Of a stretch of 64,000 nucleotides of DNA, positions 33,150 through 41,182 are shown piece by piece. Position numbers and translations under genes: made by a program. This stretch comes from Archangium gephyra (GTDB lineage: Bacteria; Myxococcota; Myxococcia; Myxococcales; Myxococcaceae): positions 62,001-126,000 of the forward strand of contig QFQP01000021.1 of the NCBI GenBank assembly GCA_003243425.1, written 5' to 3'. A model generated the notes under the pieces. The model was not told where the DNA came from. It saw nothing but the letters and a program-made list of their open reading frames with translations, and made no database searches. The first letter of the stretch is position 1. Every line of letters starts with the position of its first letter.

Positions 33150-35330
33150 ATGCCTTTGTCGCGAGAGCCCAAACCGTCACCGCCGAGCCGCTCGTGGCTC
33201 ATGGCGCTGCCGGTGGTGGTCTTCCTGGCGACGGTGGCGATGGCCGTGGCTGCGGCCGCGGTCACGCGTGAATCACTCGAACATGCGCAGCGCGCGCGCC
33301 TCGAGTTGCTGGCCGGGCCGCTCGGAGATCGCGTCATCGATCGCCTGCAGAGCGCCGCCAGCGTGGGGCGGGGCACGGCCGGCCTGTTCGCCGCTGAAGG
33401 CACGGTGCGCCCCGAGTCGTTCCACGCCTACGTGGCCGCGCAGGGCATGCCGCGCTGGTTCGGTGAAGGCACCGTGGCGTGGGTGCGCGCGCTCGAGAAC
33501 ACCACCGCCGACAGCGTGCTGGCCGAAGGCCGCCGTGAATTCCCCGGCTATGCGTTCAAGCGGTCCGACCCCAGCTTTCCGGTGGTCTACGTCACGCCCA
33601 AGCCGCAGCAGCAGCGCGGCGTGCTGGGCTTCGACCTCGGCGACGACCCGGAGCGTCGGCAGGCCATCGAGAAGGCGCGCGACGACGGTGAAATGTCGAT
33701 GACGCTCACCTCGTCGCTGCTCGACGAAGACGAGGGCATCGAGATCTACTACCCGGTGTACGGCGGCCCGAGGCCCGACTCGCTCGAGATGCGGCGCGTG
33801 GCCTTCCGCGGCGTGGTGCTGGTGCGCGCGACGTCGGGGCACCTGCTGGGCACCGCGCTGGAGTCGATGTCGCCGTACTTCGAGTACCGCATCGTCGACG
33901 TGTCCCGGAAGTCGCTGCCCATCGCGCAGTCGCCCGGCTTCGACCCCGCGAAGTTCGACAACATCGTCACCCGCTCGGCCAACTTCGGCGGCTACTCGCT
34001 GGCCGTCGAGCTGGCGCCCACCGACGCGCAGTACGACCGGTCTGAGCGCCAGGCGGCCATCGCGATTCTCTCGGCCGGTACGCTGCTCGCGCTCGCGCTC
34101 TCGGGCCTCGTCTTCCAACAGCAGCGCGCCCGCCGCGACGCTGAGCTGGCTGCGCAGGCACTGCGTGACGCGCTCGACGAAGCGCAGCGTCGGCGCATCC
34201 TCCTCGACCTCGTCATCGCGCAGAGCTCCGACGGCATCATCATGGGTGACGCGTCGGGCACGGTGCGCATCTTCAACGCGGCGGCAGCGCGGCAGCACGG
34301 CGTGAGCGACGCCGACCTCGCCGCGCAGGTGTGGAACCGCCCGTGGTCGGTCTTCAACGCCGACGGCTCAGAGATGACGCCAGCCGACCACCCGATGTTT
34401 CGCGCCGTCGCGGGTGAGGCCATCAAGGAGGTCCGGTGGATCGTCCGCAGGAGCGACGGCGAAGACACCTTCATGATCGGCTCGGCGTCGCCGCTGCGCG
34501 ATGCCGAGGGCCGCGGCGCCGGCGCGGTCATCATCAGCCGCGACGACACCGCGCGCATCAAGTCGGAAGCCGACCGCGAGCGCCTCATCACCGCGCTCGA
34601 GTTCTCGAACGCCGAGCTCGAGCAGTTCGCCAGCGTCGCCAGCCACGACCTCAAGGCCCCGCTGCGTGGCATCGCGCAGCTCGCCGCGTTCCTCGAAGAA
34701 GACCTGGGCCCGGCGGTGAACGACGAAGCCAGGAAGCACTTCGCCCTCATTCAGGGCCGCGTGCGCCGCCTGCAGTCACTCATCGACGGCATCCTCAACT
34801 ACGCGCGCGCCGGCCAGTCGACCCAGACGATGGAGACCTTCGACGCCCGCCAGGCCGCGGCTGAAGCGGTGCAGCTGGTGAGCAGCCGGTCGACGTTGAA
34901 GGTGACCCTGCCCGAGCCCGGCATCTCGCTTCACGGTGACAAGGCGCTGTTGCAGCAGGCCTTGATGAACCTCATCAGCAACGCGCTCAAGCACGGCCCG
35001 TCAGACGGCCCCATCGAGCTGGGCGCCAGCATCGACGGCGGGTTCGTGCGCTTCAGCGTGAAGGACCACGGGCCCGGCATTCCTCCGGAGTACCAGCAGC
35101 GCATCTGGGGCATGTTTCAGACGCTGTCGTCGCGCGACGAGCGTGAGAGCACCGGTATCGGGCTGGCCGTGGTGCGGAAGGTCGTTCAGGCGCAGGGGGG
35201 CCGCACGTGGCTGGAGTCGACCCCCGGCCACGGCGCCACGTTCTTCATCACCTGGCCGCGCCGCCTCGACGTCATGAGCGCACGCGCTGGCCGACGCCCA
35301 TCAGGGCCAATACCGCCAGTGCGCCAATGA
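33150..35330 (+). CDS. CHASE-PAS sensor histidine kinase
   Basis: 726 residues from ATG 33150 with GAGGTG upstream. A transmembrane helix (about 15-37), an extracytoplasmic CHASE domain (about 75-260; GVLGFDLGDDPERRQAIEKA, EIYYPVYGG), a second helix (about 302-322), a PAS domain (SDGIIMGDASGTVRIFNAAA), HisKA with phospho-acceptor His near residue 499 (ASHDLKAPLRGIA), and HATPase (NLISNALKHG, DHGPGIPPEYQ, STGIGLAVV). Fully intact. The signal of CHASE domains is usually a small ligand. Its last 59 bases overlap the convergent GlsB-like gene. No response regulator directly follows in the same direction; likely partners are the regulators at 35716 or 38576. Confidence 0.9.
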   Translation: MPLSREPKPSPPSRSWLMALPVVVFLATVAMAVAAAAVTRESLEHAQRARLELLAGPLGDRVIDRLQSAASVGRGTAGLFAAEGTVRPESFHAYVAAQGMPRWFGEGTVAWVRALENTTADSVLAEGRREFPGYAFKRSDPSFPVVYVTPKPQQQRGVLGFDLGDDPERRQAIEKARDDGEMSMTLTSSLLDEDEGIEIYYPVYGGPRPDSLEMRRVAFRGVVLVRATSGHLLGTALESMSPYFEYRIVDVSRKSLPIAQSPGFDPAKFDNIVTRSANFGGYSLAVELAPTDAQYDRSERQAAIAILSAGTLLALALSGLVFQQQRARRDAELAAQALRDALDEAQRRRILLDLVIAQSSDGIIMGDASGTVRIFNAAAARQHGVSDADLAAQVWNRPWSVFNADGSEMTPADHPMFRAVAGEAIKEVRWIVRRSDGEDTFMIGSASPLRDAEGRGAGAVIISRDDTARIKSEADRERLITALEFSNAELEQFASVASHDLKAPLRGIAQLAAFLEEDLGPAVNDEARKHFALIQGRVRRLQSLIDGILNYARAGQSTQTMETFDARQAAAEAVQLVSSRSTLKVTLPEPGISLHGDKALLQQALMNLISNALKHGPSDGPIELGASIDGGFVRFSVKDHGPGIPPEYQQRIWGMFQTLSSRDERESTGIGLAVVRKVVQAQGGRTWLESTPGHGATFFITWPRRLDVMSARAGRRPSGPIPPVRQ

Positions 35331-35532
35331 CCGAGAAGAGCAGCCCCGTGGGGCGCAGCTCGAACCAGTCGGCGTTCTGAAAGATGACGTTGTTCACGAG
35401 CCCGCCGACGAAGCTGCCGGCGATGCCCAGGACGGTGGTCGCCAGCAGGTTCATCGACTGCGCTCCCGGCATCAGCGCGCGGGCCACGAGACCCGCCAGA
35501 AGGCCGACGACGATGATGGCAATGAGACCCAT
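35272..35532 (-). CDS. GlsB/YeaQ/YmgE-family small membrane protein
   Basis: 86 residues, three hydrophobic helices, start MGLIAIIVVGLLAGLVARAL and FVGGLVNNVIF as in the transglycosylase-associated family PF04226. Family members are stress-induced inner-membrane proteins without proven enzymatic role. AAGGAGGAAG lies just before ATG 35532, an excellent ribosome-binding site. Its 3' end overlaps 59 bases of the histidine kinase coding region on the other strand. Confidence 0.85.
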   Translation of the reverse strand: MGLIAIIVVGLLAGLVARALMPGAQSMNLLATTVLGIAGSFVGGLVNNVIFQNADWFELRPTGLLFSVIGALAVLALMGVGQRVRS

Positions 35533-35643
35533 GTCTTCCTCCTTGTCGATCAGGTTGCAGAAGACTCAGCAGCTGGCGTGCCAGTTCAACGTGTTGATCA
35601 CTGGTCTCACCGCTTGCAGAACCGCCACACCATGAGGCGCTTT

Positions 35644-35666
35644 CGTTACGTTTCTGACGTGTAACG
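35644..35666. promoter_or_regulatory. Imperfect palindrome CGTTAC-11-GTAACG between divergent genes
   Basis: Six-base arms at 35644-35649 and 35661-35666 lie in the gap between the GlsB-like gene and the sigma-54 activator. Possible operator; weak evidence on its own. Confidence 0.25.
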
Positions 35667-35715
35667 CCTCCAGAACGCCCCGCCTGGTGGTTACTGCTAT
35701 GGCGAGTTGACCCAC

Positions 35716-37125
35716 ATGCGCTTCCGAATCGCCATCGCAGAAGACGACGCCATCCAGTCTGACCTCTTGCAGAGCACGCTCAGCGGCGAGGGGTACGACG
35801 TCTCGGCGTTCCCAGACGGCCAGGCCGCGCTCGAAGCCATCGAGGCCGGCAAGACGCGCGTCGACGTGTTGATCACCGACGTGTCGATGCCGCGGCTCGA
35901 CGGGCTCAAGCTGACGGGCGCGCTCAAGCAGTCGCGGCCCGATCTCCCCGTCATCGTGGTGACGGCCGATGCCAGCGTCGAGAACGCGGTGTCGGCGTTG
36001 CGTGCCGGCGCGTGGGACTTCCTCACCAAGCCGCTCGAAGTCGAGCTGCTGCTGCCGTGCGTGCGCCGCGCCGTCGAGCGCCAGCGGCTGACGCGCGAGT
36101 TGAAGGAAGTGACGGCCTCGGTGCCGGCCTCCGAGTCGGGCCTCTTCGGTCAGAGCGACACCATGCGCGCGGTGCGTGAGCTGGTGACGCGCGTGGCACC
36201 TTCGGGCGCGAGCGTGCTGGTGCACGGAGAGACCGGTACCGGCAAGGAGCTCGTCGCGCGCGCGCTGCACTCCCAGTCGCCGCGCGCCTCGAACCCGTTC
36301 GTGGCCATCAACTGCGCGGCGCTGCCGGCCTCACTCGTCGAGAGTGAGCTGTTCGGCTACGCCAAGGGCGCGTTCACCGATGCGCGCGCGGCGCGTCAGG
36401 GCCTGTTCGTCGAAGCCAACGGCGGCACGTTGTTCCTCGACGAGGTGGCCGAGCTGAGCCTCGACAATCAGGCCAAGCTGCTGCGCGCGTTGCAGGAGCG
36501 CAGTGTTCGCCCGCTGGGCAGCAACAGCGAGGTGCCGTTCGACGCGCGCATTCTCGCGGCCACGCACCGCGACCTCGAGACCGAGGTGGAGGCCGGCCGC
36601 TTCCGTCAGGACCTCTTCTATCGCCTGAACGTGATCCGCATCGACCTGCCGCCGCTGCGCGACCGCGGCATGGACATCGTGCACCTGGCGACGCGCTTCC
36701 TCACCGGCGTGTGCGAGCGCGACGGGCGCCCGGCGCTGCAGGTGCCGGCAGACGTGGCGCAGAAGCTCCTCGCGTATTCGTGGCCCGGCAACGTGCGCGA
36801 GCTCGAGAACTGCATCGAGCGACTGGCGGCGCTGGCGCGCGGCACGGAGGTCGCGCTGGCGGACCTCCCCGACGGCATTCGTCTGCACGAGCGTGAGCGC
36901 TTCGCGATGCAGGTCGACGCTGCTGAAGAAGTGGTCACGCTGGAAGAGCTCGAGAAGCGCTACGTGCTGCGCGTGTTGCAGCTGGTGAAGGACAACCGCA
37001 GCCGCGCCGCGCAGATGCTGGGCATCGACCGCCGTACGCTCTACCGCCGCCTCGAAGGCTGGGGGCTGCCCACGGAGCGCGCTGACGGAGCAGACGCGGC
37101 CGCAGCTGCCGGAGCGGCTTCGTGA
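35716..37125 (+). CDS. NtrC-family sigma-54-dependent response regulator
   Basis: 469 residues from ATG 35716 (TTG 35707 possible). REC domain with phospho-acceptor Asp55 (LITDVSMPRLDGL), AAA+ domain with Walker A GETGTGKE near residue 171, the sigma-54 contact loop as GAFTDA (usual form GAFTGA), Walker B TLFLDEVAEL, WPGNVRELEN, and a Fis-type HTH (SRAAQMLGIDRRTLYRRLEG). The variant loop residue is shared with the second activator in this window. GTGA overlap with the downstream hybrid kinase shows they are co-expressed. Target genes unknown. Confidence 0.9.
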   Translation: MRFRIAIAEDDAIQSDLLQSTLSGEGYDVSAFPDGQAALEAIEAGKTRVDVLITDVSMPRLDGLKLTGALKQSRPDLPVIVVTADASVENAVSALRAGAWDFLTKPLEVELLLPCVRRAVERQRLTRELKEVTASVPASESGLFGQSDTMRAVRELVTRVAPSGASVLVHGETGTGKELVARALHSQSPRASNPFVAINCAALPASLVESELFGYAKGAFTDARAARQGLFVEANGGTLFLDEVAELSLDNQAKLLRALQERSVRPLGSNSEVPFDARILAATHRDLETEVEAGRFRQDLFYRLNVIRIDLPPLRDRGMDIVHLATRFLTGVCERDGRPALQVPADVAQKLLAYSWPGNVRELENCIERLAALARGTEVALADLPDGIRLHERERFAMQVDAAEEVVTLEELEKRYVLRVLQLVKDNRSRAAQMLGIDRRTLYRRLEGWGLPTERADGADAAAAAGAAS

Positions 37126-38507
37126 GCAAACCCAACGTGTTGATCGTCGACGACGACGAGATCGATCGTCTCGTCACGCGGCGTGCGCTCAAGGGCTTCA
37201 TCGTGCGTGAGGCTGCCAACGCGCGCGACGCGGAAGACGCGTTGCGCCACCTGGCGGCCGACGTCGTCATCCTCGACTTCTTCATTCCGCCCGACACCGG
37301 CCCGGAAGTGCTCGCGCGGCTGCGGAAGATTCAGCCCAACATTCCGTGCCTGTTCCTCTCGGGGCAGGGCAGCGAAGAGGTCGCCGTGGAGGCCATGAAG
37401 GCCGGCGCCGAGGACTACCTGCCCAAGACGCAGGTGACCGAGCCGCGGCGCCTGGCGCAGTTGGTCGAGCACACGCACGAGACCGCGAAGCTGCGGCACA
37501 CCGCGCAGCGCGCGCAGGCACGGTTGGCCCTGGCGCTCGACGCCGCCGGCGCAGGCACGTGGAGCACCGACCCGCGCGCCAAGACCATCACCGGCGACGC
37601 GCGCTTCCGTGAGCTGTTCGGGCTGCCCGAAGGCGACACCTGGTCGCTCGACACCTGGCGCGCGGGCTTCACGCCGGAAGACGCGGAGGCGCTCGACAAG
37701 GCGCTCGCCGCCGGCTCGGTGAAGCTGGCGTTGAAGGTGCTGAACGTCGAAGGCCGTTGGGTCGAGCTGCGCGGCCGGCACGACGACGCAGAAGGCGGCG
37801 ACTTCGGCACGGTGCACGACATCAGCGAGTCACGCGCCCAGCAGGAGCAGATGCTGCAGATGAAGGACCGCCTGATGGGCATCGCCAGTCACGACCTTCG
37901 CAACCCGCTGTCGGCGGTGAAGATGGGCGCCACGTTGTTGGCGCGCAGCAAGTCGCTCGACGAGCGCGAGCAACGCCTGGTCACCAACATCTCGGTGAGC
38001 GTGGAGCGCATGTCGAAGCTCATCGTGCAGCTGCTCGACCTCACGCGCGCGCGCCTGGGCGGTGGTCTGCCGCTCGACAGGAAGCCCATCGACCTCAAGC
38101 AGCTGGTCGAGACCCTGGTCGACGAGACGCGTCTGGCCACTGGCCGCACGTTCGACGTGAAGACCGAGTCGGTGACCATGGAGATTGACGCCGACCGCAT
38201 CAGCCAGGTCATCAGCAACCTGCTGGGCAATGCCGTGAAGCACGGTGACAGCGCGCACCCCATCACCATCAAGCTCGAGCCTCGCGGTGCCGGCGCGACG
38301 TTGGTGGTGGAGAACCGCGGCGAGCGGATTCCTCCCACGCTGCTGGCGACGTTGTTCGAGCCCTTCGTTCAGGGTCAGACGTCGGCGGTGCGCGAGGGCC
38401 TGGGCCTGGGGCTCTTCATCAGCCGCGAAGTGGTGCACGCGCACGGCGGGAAGCTCACGGCGACTTCATCGCCCGAGGGCCTCACCGCGTTCATCGTGGA
38501 GTTGTGA
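37122..38507 (+). CDS. REC-PAS histidine kinase
   Basis: 461 residues from GTG 37122, overlapping the preceding stop. Order: receiver domain (LIVDDDEIDRLV, phospho-acceptor Asp52 in VVILDFFIPP), a PAS-like segment (about 125-235), HisKA with His257 (GIASHDLRNPLSAV), HATPase (NLLGNAVKHG, ENRGERIPP, GLGLGLFISREV). No membrane segment, so cytoplasmic. An N-terminal receiver with a C-terminal kinase suggests it takes phosphate from an upstream kinase, perhaps the CHASE kinase, and controls the coupled sigma-54 activator. Confidence 0.88.
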   Translation: MSKPNVLIVDDDEIDRLVTRRALKGFIVREAANARDAEDALRHLAADVVILDFFIPPDTGPEVLARLRKIQPNIPCLFLSGQGSEEVAVEAMKAGAEDYLPKTQVTEPRRLAQLVEHTHETAKLRHTAQRAQARLALALDAAGAGTWSTDPRAKTITGDARFRELFGLPEGDTWSLDTWRAGFTPEDAEALDKALAAGSVKLALKVLNVEGRWVELRGRHDDAEGGDFGTVHDISESRAQQEQMLQMKDRLMGIASHDLRNPLSAVKMGATLLARSKSLDEREQRLVTNISVSVERMSKLIVQLLDLTRARLGGGLPLDRKPIDLKQLVETLVDETRLATGRTFDVKTESVTMEIDADRISQVISNLLGNAVKHGDSAHPITIKLEPRGAGATLVVENRGERIPPTLLATLFEPFVQGQTSAVREGLGLGLFISREVVHAHGGKLTATSSPEGLTAFIVEL

Positions 38508-38542
38508 GCGGCCCGCACAGCGGGACGACGAGGGACGGAGCA

Positions 38543-38559
38543 GCGTCGGTCGCCGACGC
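38543..38559. terminator. Possible hairpin between convergent signalling genes
   Basis: GCGTCGG-TCG-CCGACGC, perfect 7-bp arms in the 68-base gap between the convergent hybrid kinase and receiver genes. No T-tract, so termination is only inferred from position. Confidence 0.35.
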
Positions 38560-38575
38560 GCCCCGGAAACGAGCG

Positions 38576-38983
38576 TCAGCTCGCGAACTGCACGTTGGAC
38601 CAATAGCGGTCGATGGTCTGCAGCAGATCGACGAACACGTTGAAGTCGAGCGGCTTCACGAAGTACCCGGCGCAGTTGAGGCGGTGCGCTTCACGGCGAT
38701 CCACCTCCTGCGTCGAGGTCGTCAGCACCACCACCGGCGTCGATGCGAGCTGAGGGTCTGCGCGCAGCGCTCGCATGAACTCGAGCCCATTCATGCGCGG
38801 CATGTTGAGGTCGAGGAGGACGAGACGCCGCGACGCCGGCACCTTGCCGTCACGCAGCAACTGCAGCGCCTCGACGCCGTTGGCGGCTTCCGTCAGCTGG
38901 TGCGCAACACCAGCCTTCGTCAGACCGCGCTTCACGGTCATCAAGTCCACTGCATCGTCATCGACAATCAACAAGTTCAACAT
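38576..38983 (-). CDS. Single-domain response regulator (Rcp1-like)
   Basis: 135 residues from ATG 38983 (GGAA upstream; GTG 38995 also possible). Only a receiver domain: LLIVDDDAVDLM acidic pair, phospho-acceptor Asp58 in VLLDLNMPRMNG, Thr switch residue in VVVLTTST, and Lys in GYFVKPLDF. The longer LLDLNMPRMNGLEFLxxLR style is that of Rcp1-type regulators that act with cytoplasmic hybrid kinases or phytochromes. No output domain; likely a phosphate shuttle for the neighbouring kinases. Confidence 0.88.
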   Translation of the reverse strand: MLNLLIVDDDAVDLMTVKRGLTKAGVAHQLTEAANGVEALQLLRDGKVPASRRLVLLDLNMPRMNGLEFMRALRADPQLASTPVVVLTTSTQEVDRREAHRLNCAGYFVKPLDFNVFVDLLQTIDRYWSNVQFAS

Positions 38984-39099
38984 TGCCAGTTCCACTCAAG
39001 CTGGTGAGTGTCAGCCGTTGCGTCCCCCCGGGGACCCGCTGCACTCCGTCATTTTCACGTTCCTTGCCCCCGATTTCCAGTTTCAGTTCGCGGGTGTCC

Positions 39100-39393
39100 T
39101 CACGATACGGCGCGCTGCGTGGCCGGGCGCTGATCCCGACCGGTAAAGGCAGGGTGAGCCGACGAATTCGCCTCACTCGCGGCCGCCAGTGTGGCGTTCT
39201 GGCGCGCGCGGCCGAGCATCAGCGCCCGGGCGAGCACCGCACCGGCGCCGAGCGCAGCGCCCAACGTCACGAAACCCAGACCCGTCGCCACCCGGGTACC
39301 CGCGCTGCGGCGACGCTCGAGGCCCATGCCGCACAGCACGCCCGCAATCGTCAGCGCCGGGAGCTTCGGCATCGAAATCTTGAAGCGGTTCAT
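39100..39393 (-). CDS. Small Ala/Gly-rich membrane protein
   Basis: 97 residues from ATG 39393, supported by a strong AAAGGAG ribosome-binding site 8 bases upstream. One long Gly/Ala hydrophobic segment (TGLGFVTLGAALGAGAVLAR) flanked by basic residues, with a polar tail. No family recognised. It lies between the receiver gene and a pair of small genes on the other strand. Confidence 0.6.
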   Translation of the reverse strand: MNRFKISMPKLPALTIAGVLCGMGLERRRSAGTRVATGLGFVTLGAALGAGAVLARALMLGRARQNATLAAASEANSSAHPAFTGRDQRPATQRAVS

Positions 39394-39575
39394 GTGAGTT
39401 CTCCTTTGTTTGAGGTGAAACGTCTTCTTCCCCTCTTCACGTGACGTGCCGCGACCTGTTTCCAGTGCGATGCGTGGATCAGCTGCCGCACTGCCGCCAC
39501 AGAGCGCAGGGAGTTGTGGCGCAGCCGCTCGATCAGCAGGCAGGCCGCAGGCTGATTTCCCTCTGAAAGGGCCAG

Positions 39576-39591
39576 TGGCATCGCCGCTGCA
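39576..39591 (+). promoter_or_regulatory. Candidate sigma-54 promoter
   Basis: TGGCATCGCCGCTGCA has the GG and GC dinucleotides at the exact -24/-12 spacing and 9 of the core bases. It sits 26 bases before ATG 39617, so transcription would start almost at the ribosome-binding site. By chance such a match is expected less than once in a window this size; position makes it worth noting. Confidence 0.4.
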
Positions 39592-39616
39592 TTGCTGCCG
39601 GGCAAGGAGGCGAACG

Positions 39617-39856
39617 ATGTTGACCCATACCCCTGATGAAATTGCCCGCCCCAGCACGCTGACCGTGGGCCTCACCGAACTTGGTACGCAGACGCAGGCC
39701 GTGTTGTCGCGCTGGTCGCGGCGCATGGTGCAGCTGTGGTGGCGCAACTGGTTCTCAGTGGACAACCGGAACACGCGCATCGAAGCGGAAGTCGACCGCT
39801 GGCAGAACGAAGGCGGCGGCAGCACGCAGAACGTCGCGGGGGTCGCGTCATGGTGA
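39617..39856 (+). CDS. Small protein, unknown
   Basis: 79 residues from ATG 39617 with AAGGAGG 6 bases upstream, one of the best ribosome-binding sites in the window. Soluble, with a Trp/Arg-rich central helix (RWSRRMVQLWWRNWF). Overlaps the following membrane-protein gene by 7 bases, so the two are coupled. No family recognised. Confidence 0.65.
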   Translation: MLTHTPDEIARPSTLTVGLTELGTQTQAVLSRWSRRMVQLWWRNWFSVDNRNTRIEAEVDRWQNEGGGSTQNVAGVASW

Positions 39857-40302
39857 CCTTCGCGTTCGCGCTGGCCATCGGTGCGGTCGTTGCCGTGCTC
39901 GGGCTGTTGCTCGCGCCTCGTGAAAACGCAGCCCGCCCCACGCGCGTGCTCCGCATCGGCGTCGCTGCTGCGATGCCGGGCGTGGTGCTCGGCCTGCTGC
40001 TGGCGGAAGACCTCTGGCTCGACACGCACGCCGCGTCTCTCGCCACCAGCGTGGTGGGTTCGACGCTCGCCGTGCTCGGCGCAGCCTTCCTGCCGAAGGA
40101 CAAGTCGCTCGACGTGGGAAAGTTCGAAGCGCTCGGCCCTCCGCCGAGCGGCGCCAACGTCACCGTGGCCGAAGCCGCCACGCTGAGCCCGTCGGCCACT
40201 GAACCGGGCTTCACCGACTGCCTCGCCTACATGTGGCGGCTCAAAGCGTGTCGACGAGTCCCAGGATTTGTCCGTAGCTCGACAGCGAACGCGACGCTCT
40301 GA
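39850..40302 (+). CDS. Small membrane protein, unknown
   Basis: 150 residues from ATG 39850, inside the end of the upstream gene. Three hydrophobic helices (FAFALAIGAVVAVLGLLLA, GVAAAMPGVVLGLLLAEDL, LATSVVGSTLAVLGAAFL) and a polar C-terminal tail. Its last 62 bases overlap the convergent HAD hydrolase gene. No family recognised; paired with the 79-residue protein. Confidence 0.65.
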   Translation: MVTFAFALAIGAVVAVLGLLLAPRENAARPTRVLRIGVAAAMPGVVLGLLLAEDLWLDTHAASLATSVVGSTLAVLGAAFLPKDKSLDVGKFEALGPPPSGANVTVAEAATLSPSATEPGFTDCLAYMWRLKACRRVPGFVRSSTANATL

Positions 40303-41119
40303 CCGGTTGCGTGCCTCCCTCCAGCACGTGGGCGGCGTGGCGGCGGGTGATGGCCGGCGACGACACGATGTCCAGCCGCTCCCGGTACTCGGTCGACACG
40401 TACGTGCCGTACTCGGCCCACGCGTCGTGACAGCCGACGGCCTGGGCGACGGCGATGTCCTTCTTGAGTGAATCACCGACGACCAGCACCTCCTTCGGCG
40501 ACAGCCCGTAGGTGCTGAGGATCTTCTTGAGGCCGGCCGGGTTCGGTTTCTCCCACTCCCGCGGCAGCTCGATGGCCTGACACTTCGCTTCGTACGCACG
40601 CGCCTCGTGCTTGTGGATGATCTCCGCTGCCACCAGCGGAGAGCCGTCCTGACCGCGGGGAAACTGGAACCCCGGCATCGTGTAGATGGCAGACAGATAC
40701 GAATCGAGCCCCAGCGCCTTCACGCGCGCCTGCGCAGGGTTCATCGGCGCGTCGGTGAGCGCCACCACGATGACCTTCCGCTCCTTCAAGGCCGCCAGCG
40801 TGTCGACGACCTCCTTGTACGGAACCAGGTACTTCTTGCGCGCGTAGGCGAACGCGGTGCGCGCCGGCTCGATGATCAGCTTGTCGAAGCTGCCGAACTC
40901 GGGGAACGCCTTGAAGATGGCGCTCTCCTGCAGTGCGAACGGGTACTCGTTCGATTCGTAGCGGGCGTAGACCTCCTTGAGCGCCTGCACGACCTGAATG
41001 CGCGGAAAGCCGGTCGCGCGCACCACCGCGTCGACCATCGCCTCGACCGACGGCACGATGTAGTCGATCCACGAGTACAGCGTGTTGTCCATGTCGGTGA
41101 CGACGAGGCGGATGCTCAT
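40241..41119 (-). CDS. HAD-family hydrolase
   Basis: 292 residues from ATG 41119. The HAD motifs are clear: nucleophile and acid Asp in VVTDMDNTLYSW (DxD), motif II Thr in VVALTDAPMNP, Lys before VLVVGDSLKKDIAVAQAVG (motif IV Asp). A cap region of about 130 residues lies between motifs I and II. Substrate unknown; typical roles are phosphatase on sugar or nucleotide phosphates. Divergent from the FHA-GAF protein with 63 bases between start codons. Confidence 0.85.
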   Translation of the reverse strand: MSIRLVVTDMDNTLYSWIDYIVPSVEAMVDAVVRATGFPRIQVVQALKEVYARYESNEYPFALQESAIFKAFPEFGSFDKLIIEPARTAFAYARKKYLVPYKEVVDTLAALKERKVIVVALTDAPMNPAQARVKALGLDSYLSAIYTMPGFQFPRGQDGSPLVAAEIIHKHEARAYEAKCQAIELPREWEKPNPAGLKKILSTYGLSPKEVLVVGDSLKKDIAVAQAVGCHDAWAEYGTYVSTEYRERLDIVSSPAITRRHAAHVLEGGTQPVRASRSLSSYGQILGLVDTL

Positions 41120-41182
41120 GCGAAACACGAGGCAATAGCACCGTTGGTGCACCTCGCGGGTGTGGCATCGTTGGACCTCAAC

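Noticed and set aside
35613..35629. Sigma-54-like TGGTCTCACCGCTTGCA before the activator gene
   Set aside because: GG to GC spacing is one base too long, which normally abolishes sigma-54 recognition.
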